64,000 bases of DNA from Sabellastarte sp. h YS-2021. Taxonomy: Eukaryota; Annelida; Polychaeta; Sabellida; Sabellidae. Below the pieces are notes generated by a model that saw only the letters and a list, made by a program, of their open reading frames with translations, was not told the origin of the DNA and ran no database searches. The position numbers and the translations under genes were made by a program. Of the stretch, positions 60,201 through 64,000 are shown in pieces; positions within the stretch are counted from its first letter, which is position 1, and every line of letters begins with the position of its first letter. The stretch lies in the NCBI GenBank assembly GCA_964017235.1, contig OZ024936.1, forward strand, positions 18,762,496 through 18,826,495. Direction: 5' to 3'.

Positions 60201-60776
60201 CAGATTTGCGATATGTTTCCAATATTTTAACTCTTCCTTCCATTATATATGTTGGCAAGCAAAGTGGCGGTTTTAAAATCTCATCATGGTATTTCAATAA
60301 AATGATCCCGATACCGAGATACCGGATCTACCGACCCATCCCTAGTAGCCAGTGGAAGTATAGCATTTTAAATACAGTTTCATTCTGTATCTATATTTAA
60401 TTGGGCTTCACCTGTTTGTCGATATTAAAACACGATATGCATTATGCTGATACATAGGACTATCAAAATTAACAGAAATTAAGAAAAAATTACAATAAAA
60501 GCTATTGTTTGGCATAAATCTTGCAATATGTGACAATTGAAGTTTAGAAAATGTATTTCAAAAGATAACTTTGCGCCCAGTGAGTTATTTAAATTGATAT
60601 TTAAGTTTTATTTCAGAATTTCATCTATATTTTATTTATATTTAGTTGTTGACTAATGACATTTTGTGTGTTATTTCCTTTTGCACAGGGAGGCCAATGT
60701 AAGAGCCCACAGCAAACCAGGAGCTGTTCCATTTGTACCCGAACGCAAAAAACATGTGCTGGGCCAAGCAAAGTGA
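21160..60776 (+). CDS. DCAF13: DCAF13 / WDSOF1 (SOF1 family), eleven exons, start exon not found
   Basis: Exons at 21160-21267, 22788-22879, 23799-23906, 24703-24789, 25493-25648, 45346-45423, 56566-56648, 57259-57423, 58947-59082, 59413-59576 and 60689-60776 join without a frame break into about 420 codons plus TGA. Family members are about 445 residues, so only about 25 N-terminal residues are missing. DCAF13 is a nucleolar WD40 protein needed for 18S rRNA maturation in the small-subunit processome, and a substrate receptor for CUL4-DDB1. Visible marks are RNYDPSLHPFE at the start, WD repeats (SGSYDGEVKLWNL, CGEDKTIKQW, TCGQQVDIWD, GGCASDRSVLLYD, SGSYDKTLRIF, SGSDEMNIRVW) and a basic C-terminal Sof1 domain (HHPQVKRIARHRHVPK, KKRKEANVRAHSKPG). 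All introns are GT-AG. Two introns are swollen by transposons, yet no exon is damaged, which argues for a working gene. Confidence 0.95.
21268..22787 (+). other. DCAF13 intron after V1, with two palindromes
   Basis: Two palindromic sequences are present. One spans 21886-21990, with arms GATGGTTTTAAA and TTTAAAACCATC and inner TTTAATATTAAAGC / GCTTTAATA. The other is at 22634-22735. Nothing else recognisable; minus-strand ORFs of 60-84 codons here lack any domain. Confidence 0.6.
22634..22735. repeat. Palindromic element with 17-bp perfect core arms
   Basis: TATCAGTTCTGTTAACA (22651-22667) is exactly inverted at 22701-22717, and the pairing extends outward imperfectly to about 22634 and 22735 (GTAATAA / TTATTAC). 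It is probably a short foldback MITE, about 50 bases upstream of exon V2. Confidence 0.7.
22788..22879 (+). CDS. DCAF13: DCAF13 exon V2
   Basis: The acceptor is ATTTCATGACAG and the donor GAG/GTAAGT. It encodes SLDGHTDGVHCMCKHP and SGSYDGE, the first WD repeat. Confidence 0.95.
23190..23403 (+). mobile_element. Solo right terminal repeat of the DIRS-like family 2
   Basis: This closely follows the right terminal repeat of the element at 39222-45191: ATGACGTCATTCTGTCT, GACAGGAAG, GACCGGTCCTGCTGGTATT, GGCGGGACCAGTTGCGCC, AATTGTCCATTGGATAGGG, ending TTAAATTTGCAA. No internal sequence or left repeat is beside it, so it is a relic. It lies in the intron between V2 and V3, which otherwise (22880-23189, 23404-23798) shows nothing. 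Confidence 0.8.
23799..23906 (+). CDS. DCAF13: DCAF13 exon V3
   Basis: The acceptor is TTTAAATTTCAG and the donor ACG/GTATGT. It encodes VKLWNLPKRRCIRTLTAHEG, continuing the WD repeats. The intron after it (23907-24702) holds the hAT MITE at 24276-24657. Confidence 0.95.
24276..24657. mobile_element. hAT-type MITE
   Basis: The ends TAGTGGTGCGACGATG and (inverted) TAGTGCGGTGAAATCGC are typical hAT termini. The 8-bp flanks AGTTTTAC (24268-24275) and ATTTTTAC (24658-24665) differ at one base, fitting an aged target duplication. It is 382 bp and non-coding. It ends 45 bases before exon V4, so the right flank borders the polypyrimidine tract. Confidence 0.75.
24703..24789 (+). CDS. DCAF13: DCAF13 exon V4
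   Basis: The acceptor is TTGTTTTAG and the donor AAG/GTAGGT. It encodes CGEDKTIKQWSLQ and EEPLNTIIGK (WD repeat). Confidence 0.95.
24800..24967 (-). mobile_element. tRNA-derived SINE, antisense, just after exon V4
   Basis: On the minus strand the sequence contains an A-box-like TATAGCTCACTGG and, about 45 bases on, a B-box GGTTCAAATCC, the spacing of a tRNA-type RNA polymerase III promoter. It does not keep a full cloverleaf or acceptor stem, so it is a SINE or relic rather than a tRNA gene. It starts about 10 bases inside the intron. Boundaries are approximate. Confidence 0.65.
25493..25648 (+). CDS. DCAF13: DCAF13 exon V5
   Basis: The acceptor is a strong TTTTTTTTTCAG and the donor GAG/GTAATT. 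It encodes TVYQGITHHYTDPLFSTCGQ, QQVDIWDE and FNPIE. The donor is the only one of ten here without G at +5, and H3 begins at +4. Confidence 0.95.
25652..26868 (+). mobile_element. Helitron-like (Helentron) element H3, family A
   Basis: The 5' TTAAGCGTCCC starts within the splice donor of exon V5. The 3' end has GGGATGCTT (one mismatch to the 5' arm), the hairpin GCTTTTG-TTAG-CAAAAGC, and CTAG at 26865-26868 before TT. It holds a CCGCCGCCGC patch and about five tandem units of about 165 bases with TGGAGAGTCTAAATAGCC and TTTGCCTTATATCTCC. It is very similar to H2, which has fewer units. Non-coding. Confidence 0.85.
26869..28370 (+). other. Intron sequence between H3 and E1
   Basis: Apart from the hAT MITE at 27397-27771, no gene or named repeat is seen. 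It is AT-rich. Confidence 0.6.
27397..27771. mobile_element. hAT-type MITE with perfect 8-bp duplication
   Basis: The ends TAGTGCTGGTATTG and (inverted) TAGTGTTGGTATCG match each other. GTGTGATG stands at 27389-27396 and 27772-27779. The inside is rich in ATCGAT words. 375 bp, non-coding; the perfect target duplication points to a fairly young insertion. Confidence 0.88.
28796..30288. repeat. 169-bp satellite array, left part (about nine units)
   Basis: Each unit contains CCGTGCGAGATAGAGCGATT, TTCGTCGAAATTTTCGAC, CCACAGGGTATCT, a variable stretch, TTTTCCCCTCCCC and AAAATGGCGGCCATTTTGAA. The spacing is 160-169 bases. Open frames of 100-160 codons exist on both strands, because the unit has few stops and 169 is not a multiple of 3. 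They encode no known domain and are taken as chance. Confidence 0.92.
30308..30450 (+). repeat. Left inverted terminal repeat, DIRS-like copy 1
   Basis: It starts AGCTTACCATGTGGGACTGA and ends near CCTTTTCGTT. It is the reverse complement of 36628-36770. The outer 19 bases to the left (30289-30307) differ from the right end, as in DIRS1 where the two ends are not identical. Confidence 0.88.
30714..32807 (+). CDS. Gag-like ORF of DIRS-like copy 1
   Basis: 697 codons, uninterrupted. The N-terminus has a Cys/His cluster (CNHFC at about 18-22, HGYCPSC, then CQIC), not a retroviral CCHC knuckle. The middle is Ser/Pro- and charge-rich (SDSDHDRPSYSRPKK, KSKHKSRSAY). The C-terminus is Arg/Gly-rich, as in nucleic-acid-binding tails. 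By position it is the structural (gag-like) protein. The last 221 nt overlap the RT frame, which lies in a different phase, so the pol protein is probably made by its own start, a shift or a spliced message. The same protein is recognisable in copy 3 (49250-51025). Confidence 0.8.
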   Translation: MATAHQSSKDKPRSSKCNHFCQPFDSHGYCPSCRDAGKGDDLCVTKAGTCQICASFTDEQSTKIANRRRYKKKHPTSQASDKDRDEVLGDSFESFSGSQAELEAAADHLFTSPPRPRPLSFDPLPLTTPGRTVPPTPSTALHHKVHSSVEKSLDHKFDQKFGVFQANIYDALKSMREDFLKSQQGLADKIASSAVRTEPQTSVSASEPMDIEYGPSLPPRLQAEQGSDVRLSSSEHTQSVRPKTSSHKVSHAPISGSGSDSDHDRPSYSRPKKHSDKSKHKSRSAYLPSSSGEDQSPRRRHRSPKPQRMASDDQEHPQIDLDPPYYRDVALADIPNQYAEEVDTFRRILKLPDPRDSVPRPATAIIGIDDEVAVQELRPTGPSAMLPLNSGIRDAFDKFNNDLMAANLAEGKYPKPPPPSTSKWYKVGQPCFSEKLQDLNADFAKICISPKPSGAPLGKVPLSVLKDLEQQARYNLTTLNFTTTFAKTSSSCNSTMRRCRYGLKETFKKVKSQVRKGADPEKAVKRGYDEAYDYFDLWEKTLTIQHKAITCLSKSLAHILQRELYTMATSGLLRREAEMSHLQPQLGETRRQELRNSSLWTRSLFNSQSVKEGEDFLLKKGTSKDAQGFGPYQNKPFRGSHHNKRRGSYRKRPFGGNSSQSSNYSFPSSRGKPNFRGSRGRFRPHNKGKGRGNPSSQ
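32587..34151 (+). CDS. Reverse transcriptase / RNase H ORF of DIRS-like copy 1, cut short
   Basis: Reverse-transcriptase motifs appear in order: RWRPVIDLSRLN, SIDLSDAYLH (Asp 219), SLPFGLATAPQVF, and YLDD (residues 283-286), followed by FVGYEY. RNase H follows, with LFTDAS (Asp 449), NVLELKA and ATDNS. The enzyme copies the element RNA into DNA. The host-like frame ends at the insertion that begins at 34152; the remaining codons to the stop at 34179 belong to the insert. The end of RNase H continues in the frame starting near 34360. The first true residue is not clear; the overlap with gag suggests translation from within 32587-32800. Confidence 0.88.
34152..34345 (+). mobile_element. Poly(A) retro-insert inside RNase H of copy 1
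   Basis: The 14-base sequence GGGGGAACACACTC stands at 34138-34151 and again at 34346-34359. The insert ends with an AATAAA signal (34311-34316), 12 bases, then about 20 A. This is the signature of LINE-machinery retroposition of a polyadenylated RNA: a truncated processed transcript or a SINE. The body is not recognised. Confidence 0.88.
34360..35989 (+). CDS. RNase H end plus tyrosine recombinase ORF of DIRS-like copy 1
   Basis: The frame resumes right after the retro-insert with MCALLWRLMTW and CLNVMADLLSRSNQ, the end of RNase H, and a VDLFATHLNHKLP region usual in DIRS-like pol. The tyrosine recombinase follows: an N-terminal SAM-like part (SKWALFEKWCRDNSV), the box with catalytic Arg in ASGKRRSEIHAW, then HDITAF, CHWKAHNTF and NFYL with the probable nucleophile Tyr. 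In family members the third residue after His is Arg; here it is Thr (ACG at 35795-35797), while copy 3 has AGG. So this recombinase is probably inactive. It would circularise and integrate the DNA copy. Confidence 0.85.
36010..36021 (+). repeat. G-run after the recombinase ORF, copy 1
   Basis: Twelve G lie 20 bases after the recombinase stop. The same position holds 9 G in copy 2 (44651-44659) and 22 G in copy 3 (55549-55570). Function unknown. Confidence 0.8.
36465..36569 (+). other. Internal complementary region, DIRS-like copy 1
   Basis: The first half is the reverse complement of the element's left end (CATGGTAAGCTATTGTAGCG). The second half is the reverse complement of its right end (GTAGCTTTTATAAGCTACAA, then GCTTACCATGTGGGACTGA). 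The two ends thus appear fused, as in the DIRS1 model where this region templates closing of a circular intermediate. Confidence 0.9.
36628..36770 (+). repeat. Right inverted terminal repeat, DIRS-like copy 1
   Basis: Reverse complement of 30308-30450. The terminal 40 bases (36771-36810) are unique to the right end and end TTAAAATTTTC. Confidence 0.88.
36811..39010. repeat. 169-bp satellite array, right part (about 13 units)
   Basis: It continues the array of 28796-30288 after the DIRS-like element. Some units lack the AAGGAATGCAATC spacer and are about 160 bases. The last two units (38770-39000) are diverged and match the last unit of E2, so the edge unit is conserved within family B. Confidence 0.92.
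40180..41310 (+). repeat. ACCGGT-rich tandem region in DIRS-like copy 2
   Basis: CTTCAGTGGTT recurs near 40213, 40340, 40476 and 40600, giving about four units of about 127 bases with GTACCGGTTCCAGTC and CAGAGGCCTTTCCACTGG. Further on, shorter units GTTGCCGGTTCCGGAGT repeat (40990-41050). This occupies the place of the gag-like gene, but no continuous gag frame is left. Frames of 60-140 codons here are repetitive. Confidence 0.65.
42480..43480 (+). pseudogene. Degenerate RT end and RNase H remnant, copy 2
   Basis: Faint traces are visible. Near 42500-42570 an LELDLKQVFDLVGFQL-like stretch corresponds to the end of the RT palm. In the frame 42725-43477, GWGSHLGEH and CALLWRILTW, LNVIAHKLSS correspond to RNase H, with shifts between. 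The YLDD box was not found. It is clearly non-functional. Confidence 0.65.
43640..44520 (+). pseudogene. Degenerate tyrosine recombinase remnant, copy 2
   Basis: Pieces align by eye with the recombinase of copy 1: AVAVGIEAPQRGSTR at the start and LHQVKAHVVRAS near 44320, then a broken tail with FEGCGLGCFRDP-like codons in shifting frames. The His-x-x-Arg pair seems kept (HVVR), but many stops interrupt. The G-run at 44651-44659 follows. Confidence 0.6.
44821..44918 (+). other. Internal complementary region, DIRS-like copy 2
   Basis: CAATTGTCCATTGGATAGGA TGTATTAACGCAATAAAA (two adjoining words) is the reverse complement of the left end. TTGCAAATTTAATAAG through ACCCTATCCAATGGAC is the reverse complement of the right end. 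It has the same design as in copy 1. Confidence 0.88.
45346..45423 (+). CDS. DCAF13: DCAF13 exon V6
   Basis: The acceptor is CCTGTTTTCAG and the donor AAG/GTCAGT. It encodes HYLLGGCASDRSVLLYDMRG and PLRK. It sits alone between two transposon-filled introns, 155 bases after the DIRS-like copy 2. Confidence 0.95.
46380..46980. repeat. 170-bp satellite units in H4
   Basis: Units contain GATAGAGCGATTTCGACGAA, CAGGGTATCTCTGCAGAGTA and AAAATGGCGGCCATTTTGAA. They are recognisably the E1/E2 satellite, but with a distinct variant (GCAGAGTAGCCATGCC) that H5 shares. Confidence 0.88.
46981..48725. repeat. 134-bp array in H4, about 13 units
   Basis: The same unit as 3816-6170 (GTTTCAGACCC, TACTCAAAATGAGTAAATGC, GTATTGCAGATAGCC). 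Some pairs of neighbouring units are nearly identical and recur every three to four units (for example around 47040 and 47450), a higher-order pattern. Confidence 0.9.
49250..51025 (+). pseudogene. Gag-like gene remnant, DIRS-like copy 3
   Basis: The Cys/His cluster is preserved (HNFCPTCREAGKGDD, CDICASF). The sequence then follows copy 1 through shifted frames (49304-49759, 49904-50557, 50717-51025), with at least three frame changes and stops. The ATG of copy 1 is not kept in the same place. Confidence 0.8.
51060..52602 (+). pseudogene. RT / RNase H remnant with deletions, DIRS-like copy 3
   Basis: RWRPVIDLSRLN and YLDDWLIRSQ are present. A 135-nt in-frame deletion relative to copy 1 removes the segment from just after the motif A stretch to before the YLDD segment, including the SLPFG box. 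In copy 1 the two edges share CAT, so a short-homology deletion is likely. A stop follows VVDLT (51960). The central part of RNase H is deleted in two steps around 52310-52350. The frame resumes with MCSPVEDHD / CALLWKIMTW-type codons until the hAT insertion. Confidence 0.8.
52602..54225. mobile_element. hAT-type element containing E2
   Basis: CTCTGTAC stands at 52594-52601 and 54226-54233, an exact 8-bp duplication. The ends TAGAGCTGTTA and (inverted) TAGTGGTGTAA fit hAT. Without the nested E2 it is about 400 bp and non-coding. Inner words ATCGA, CTCGAGT recur in both arms. Confidence 0.85.
52770..53997 (+). mobile_element. Helitron-like (Helentron) element E2, family B
   Basis: 5' TTATGTCCACCCC with hairpin partner GGGGTGGACAT. 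At the 3' end are GGGTGGACAT, the hairpin ACACAT-GATA-ATGTGT, and CTAG at 53994-53997 before TT. The interior has about four satellite units (53140-53770). The last 250 bases are nearly identical to the end of E1. Confidence 0.88.
54226..55605 (+). pseudogene. Tyrosine recombinase remnant, DIRS-like copy 3
   Basis: It follows the copy 1 recombinase with stops (for example at 54658 and 54740) and small deletions. The C-terminal catalytic part is open from 55048 to 55605 and keeps HDIRAFAAS, CHWKAHNTF and NFYL. After NFYL a short TCTA repeat (55407-55432) adds bases and shifts the frame. The G-run (55549-55570) follows. Confidence 0.8.
55945..56103. mobile_element. hAT-type MITE fragment
   Basis: It shares TATAATTTCTTCAGAT, GCGGTTTTAAAA-type and ATCCCTA-end sequence with the MITE at 60147-60344. 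Only the right end is present; the left end is lost at the junction with DIRS-like copy 3. From 56104 to 56213 nothing is recognised. Confidence 0.6.
56214..56389. mobile_element. pogo/Tigger-like MITE
   Basis: The left end CAGTAAAACCTCTATTATTC and the inverted right end CATTACAACTTCTATTAACC match at most positions, with TA on both sides (56212-56213, 56390-56391). It is 176 bp, rich in GGATAATAGA words, and ends 176 bases before exon V7. Confidence 0.75.
56566..56648 (+). CDS. DCAF13: DCAF13 exon V7
   Basis: The acceptor is GATTACAG and the donor AA/GTAAGT (codon split after two bases). It encodes VVLKLKSNALVWNPLEAFVF and TVANEDY. Confidence 0.95.
57259..57423 (+). CDS. DCAF13: DCAF13 exon V8
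   Basis: The acceptor is TGTACCCTCAG and the donor CG/GTAAGT. It encodes LYSFDLRRLDMPLSVHMDHV, LDVDYSPTGKEFVSGSYDKT and LRIFPTN. The preceding intron (56649-57258) shows nothing but sequence resembling the exon start near 57180 (CTCTACTCATTTGACCTCTG), a probable partial duplicate. Confidence 0.95.
57424..58946 (+). other. DCAF13 intron after V8
   Basis: Only a short tandem of GAGTCTCTG units at about 57948-57985 stands out. No gene or transposon end is recognised. Confidence 0.6.
58947..59082 (+). CDS. DCAF13: DCAF13 exon V9
   Basis: The acceptor is ATGTTTACAG and the donor GTG/GTAAGA. It encodes EVYHTKRMQRVQSVCWSLDN, SGSDEMNIRVWKADASEKLG: the last WD repeat and the start of the Sof1 region. 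Confidence 0.95.
59413..59576 (+). CDS. DCAF13: DCAF13 exon V10
   Basis: The acceptor is CACCTTTTTCAG and the donor AA/GTACGT. It encodes LRPREREAKNYNDRLKQKFE, HHPQVKRIARHRHVPKAVYS and the Arg/Lys-rich Sof1 helix. Confidence 0.95.
60147..60344. mobile_element. hAT-type MITE
   Basis: The ends TAGAAATGGGTC and (inverted) TAGGGATGGGTC agree. ATAGCCAG (60139-60146) and GTAGCCAG (60345-60352) are a one-mismatch 8-bp duplication. 198 bp, in the intron between V10 and V11; the rest of that intron (59577-60688) shows nothing. Confidence 0.8.
60689..60776 (+). CDS. DCAF13: DCAF13 exon V11 (last)
   Basis: The acceptor is CCTTTTGCACAG. It encodes the end of the Sof1 domain (EANVRAHSKPGAVPFVPERK, KHVLGQAK) and TGA at 60774-60776. 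Confidence 0.95.
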
Positions 60777-60817
60777 AAGCTGTGATTTCATCTGTCAACC
60801 ATCACCTCTACAGGAGC

Positions 60818-60823
60818 AATAAA
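60818..60823 (+). terminator. DCAF13 polyadenylation signal AATAAA
   Basis: AATAAA lies 42 bases after the stop codon and is followed within 20 bases by a GT/T-rich stretch (GTCTTGTTTTC, GTGTTTGTCTG), so the 3' UTR is probably only about 60-70 bases. Confidence 0.8.
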
Positions 60824-60849
60824 GTCTTGTTTTCACAAGTGTTTGTCTG

Positions 60850-61650
60850 TTGCGGATATATTTCAGTGATATCTGTGATAACAGACAAAACTTCGACAAA
60901 ACATTAATGAATATCAAACCGGTCTCCAGGACCTTGAAATTATTCAAATTTTTTTGTTGTCACTATTAATGGTGACAATGTTGAGGCAGGCATGCAATCT
61001 TGTTACTTCTAAATGTGAGTCCCACTTTTACCCAGTATTAAGTTAAAGTGTGTGGCACTTCACCACACTTATGTGTTTGTAGTTGTTTTCAAGCAATATC
61101 AGTCATCACAAAGTAGGGGTGCAAACAGAGTGGTCGATGCTTGATAAATGAGTCAATTTCATAAAAATTTGATCCAAGTTTTAATTGTAGAGTGCTCACA
61201 TGTGTATAAGATAGCATCTAACTGGTTATGTTTTTACATAGTCAAACATAAATAAAACGCCTTCATTAAATCACATACAGGACTATTTTTTACCTAATAT
61301 TTAGTACTTATATGGCGACAAACTAATTCAAACTATTCAAGACTTTCATCTTAATACATTTTTTTTCATTTATGGGAGCCATCATATTACATGTTTCCTA
61401 TCAGGGTGCATATGAAACTTCACAAGGGATCAAAGTCGACTCGAAACTTTATCTGCAAGCAATCGACCCCAATTATTGGTACTCTCACAACCCTTTCATG
61501 AAGTCTAGGTTGTTGATGTTTTTGAGAAGTGGTTCAGGAAAATTCAGTTTTTGGGGTTTTCTGCCTCAGACAAACAATTTCCAGGGGATATTCAATGTCT
61601 CGGTGCTGTTGGTTGTAGATTGTCAGGGAAAACCCCAACTTTGACCTTGA
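60850..61650. other. 3' flank of DCAF13, nothing recognised
   Basis: AT-rich sequence. A 90-codon frame at 61372-61644 has no recognised domain or codon signal and is not called. Confidence 0.5.
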
Positions 61651-61657
61651 TCTTATT

Positions 61658-61750
61658 TGTCAGCCTCATGGCAGAGGTTTCCAGATATCACTCGGGTTAA
61701 GCAGCATTGAGCCCTGTTAGTACTTGGATGGGTGACCGTGTGGGTATCCC
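61658..61750 (+). repeat. 5S rRNA-derived sequence (SINE3-like or pseudogene)
   Basis: The stretch GTTAAGCAGCATTGAGCC ... GTTAGTACTTGGATGGGTGA CCG ... GGGTATCCC is clearly 5S rRNA, covering the internal promoter A-box and C-box. The 5' third is diverged (CAGCCTCATGGCAGAGG) and the 3' end lacks the closing stem, so it is not a working 5S gene. It could head a 5S-derived SINE or be a lone pseudogene. Confidence 0.8.
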
Positions 61751-62510
61751 TTCAACTAAAATGCTTTTGACAGGTGTATAACTTTTGACATACGAGGTCC
61801 TGTCAAGTGCATTCCAGCAAATACAGACCTATCGGAAAGGTCCTTAGCTGTTAAAAAGCCCCAGCTTAACGTCAGTAATTAATACCCCAGTTACACTACA
61901 GGCCCTAATTGCCTATGCTTATAGGCATCCAGAAACCCTGAAAAATCGTGGAATCAGAAATTTTGACCATTTTCAAACTTACGTATATATTGACAGGTGA
62001 AGCAGGGAAATATTAGAGCTTCTCAAGTTCACAGATGTGTATCGGTAGTTACAGAAATCAGGAGTTTAACAAAACCCCTATAAACATAGGCAATATCTTC
62101 AGTAGTTTGACTGGGGTATAGGGAATGTATTGTATTGTGTACAGAATCCCCAGAAATCTTCACAAGTAGCAGGCTATGTCATTTTGTGTAGGAATAAATT
62201 TATATGATATAAAAAGTGGATAGAATTTGTGTTGGTGATGTCTGGTGTACTATGTTCTGAGAGGGTGAAATGTTGCCAAGATAATTGAGGGTTTTGTCAC
62301 ATAGGAGAGACTGCATTGTAAATCAGAAGGGAGAAATACAAATTCTGAACAACAGAAACCAGTTTATAAGATACAAAATCAATTATAAAAGTTTAATTGT
62401 GGTACACAGGTGCACACAGATCTATGTATTTGTGAAAAAAATGTTTGTTGGACTTTCATCCTTGTGGCCAAAGGCTTCAAGTTGTGGGTTATTATTGTAT
62501 GTCAGTTTGA
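61751..62510. other. Non-coding stretch before H5
   Basis: AT-rich sequence with no gene recognised. Part of it may be the body of the 5S-derived element, but no tail or duplication was found. Confidence 0.4.
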
Positions 62511-64000
62511 ATTAAGCGTCCCGCAAGGGACGCTTGTTTGTGTATGGGAGAGCTTCTGGCTCCGCCGGCTCCGCCGGCTCCGGCGGCTCCGCCGGCTCCG
62601 CATTTTGTTTTCCTTATAACTCTGTAACCGTTAGGCGGATTCTTTTCAAATTTGGCAGGTTTAGGCAGTAGCCTTGGGGAATTTTTTTGAATATGCTGCA
62701 GTGACATTTCAACCAATCAGAGAGGTCACATGACCAAAAATGTCTTTTTTCGATGGGGAAGCTTGTCCGGATGATAACTTGAAAGGAATTTTATCAATTC
62801 ACCTGAAACTTGGCAAATACATTCATTCTATTAAAATCTGGAAATCATTAGATTTTGGCATTGATTGGTCAAGAAATGGCCGAGTAATTAATGATTAATT
62901 AATCATTACGAATTTTCCAAATAAGGAAAACACAAAAATGCTTATATCTCGAAAACCGTGCTAGATAGAGCGATTTCGACGAAATTTTTGACCCGCAGGG
63001 TATCTCTGCGGAGTAGTTTTCCCAATTTTCAAAAAATTTTTGTCTCGCCCAAAATGGCGGCCATTTTGAATTTTCAAAATTTTCGCAAAAATTGCAAAAC
63101 ACAAAAATGCTTATATCTCAAAAACCGTGCTAGATAGAGCAATTTCGACAAAATTTTTGACCCGCAGGATATCTCTGCGGAGTACTTTTCCCAATTTTCA
63201 AAAAATTTTTGTCTCGCCAAAAATGGCGGCCATTTTGAATTTTCGAAATTTTCGCAAAAATTGCAAAACACAAAAATACTTATATCTCGAAAACCGTGCT
63301 AGATAGAGCAATTTCGACGAAATTTTTGACCCACAGGGTATATCTGCAGAGTAGCCATGCCAATTTTCAAAAAAATTTTGTCTCGCCAAAAATGGCGGCC
63401 ATTTTGAATTTTCGAATTTTTCGCAAAAATTGCAAAACATAAAAATGCTTATATCTCAAAAACCCTGCTAGATAGAGCGATTTCGACGAAATTTTTGACC
63501 CGCAGGGTATCTCTGCAGAGTAGCCATGCCAATTTTCAAACAAAAAATTTCTCGCAAAAAATGGCGGCCATTTTGAATTTTCGAATTTTTCGCAAAATTG
63601 CAAAACACAAAAATGCTTATATCTCAAAAACCGTGCTAGATAGAGCGATTTCGACGAAATTTTTGACCCACTGGGTATCTCTGCAGAGTAGCCATGCCAA
63701 TTTTCAAAAAAATTTTGTCTTCCCAAAAATGGCGGCCATTTTGAATTTTCGAATTTTTGCGCAAAAATTGCAAAACACAAAAATGCTAATATTTCGAAAA
63801 CCGTGCTACATAGAGCGATTTCGACGAAATTTTTTATCTTCAGGGTATCTCTGCAGAGCAGCTATCCCAAAGAGCTTTCACTTGGTGAAGTTTCAGACCC
63901 ATAGCTAATTGCTCACCTACTCAAAAAGAGTAAATGCGAATTACCTCTAAAAGTATTGCAGATGGCCAATTTTTCTCAAATAACTCATTCACCTACTTTT
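62511..64000 (+). mobile_element. Helitron-like (Helentron) element H5, family A, 5' part
   Basis: 5' TTAAGCGTCCC-GCAA-GGGACGCTT is a perfect hairpin. It then matches H4 closely: a CG-rich patch (GGCTCCGCC repeats), the phrase TAACTCTGTAACCGTTAGGC, about six 170-bp satellite units (62930-63860) and the first unit of the 134-bp array (63868-64000). The 3' end lies outside the window. Confidence 0.85.

Noticed and set aside
62285..62716. Small ORFs across the start of H5 with RRLRRLRRL or AGAAGAGG runs
   Set aside because: They encode the CG-rich patch of the element in either direction.

Overview
The window is animal nuclear DNA, most likely from a bivalve or related mollusc. The evidence is one intron-rich conserved gene with canonical GT-AG splicing, an AT-rich background, and a dense mix of Helitron-like, DIRS-like, hAT, Tc1/pogo, MULE and SINE sequences. 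The species cannot be named from the sequence alone. The only intact host gene is DCAF13 (SOF1 family, a nucleolar WD40 protein of the small-subunit processome) on the + strand. Eleven coding exons lie between 21160 and 60776. They join in frame into about 420 residues, and only the first roughly 25 residues (an upstream exon) were not found. Two introns carry most of the length: 25649-45345 (19.7 kb) and 45424-56565 (11.1 kb). Both are packed with nested transposons. || Layout. 1-769 is the 3' part of a Helitron-like element (family C). 770-7230 is a run of tandem repeat arrays (about 104, 321 and 133 bp periods). 7389-15157 is a minus-strand MULE-type transposase gene with a PHD-like finger, broken by two adjacent Helitron-like elements (H1 at 7933-10988, C1 at 10996-14268). 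15158-21159 is non-coding, with one small Tc1-like MITE, one Helitron-like element (H2) and palindromes. From 21160 on, DCAF13 exons alternate with mobile DNA. H3 starts 3 nt after exon V5. The B-family element E1 (28371-39221) carries a 169-bp satellite array that is itself split by a 6.5-kb DIRS-like retrotransposon (30289-36810). A second DIRS-like element (39222-45191) abuts the end of E1. A third (45599 to about 55938) is split by H4 (45981-49225) and by a hAT element (52602-54225) that itself contains the B-family element E2 (52770-53997). After the gene come a 5S-rRNA-derived sequence and the start of another A-family element, H5, which runs off the window. || Main system-level result. 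The Helitron-like elements share one architecture. They begin TTA, carry a 5' hairpin whose arm is repeated inverted near the 3' end, have a CG-rich patch and internal satellite arrays, and end with a hairpin and CTAG before TT. This matches the Helentron/Helitron2 type, here non-autonomous. At least three terminal families (A, B, C) exist. They share internal satellites across families, and in most complete A copies the 5' and 3' arms carry matching variants. The DIRS-like copies show the inverted terminal repeats plus internal complementary region expected of DIRS1-type elements, and all three keep a G-run just after the recombinase ORF.
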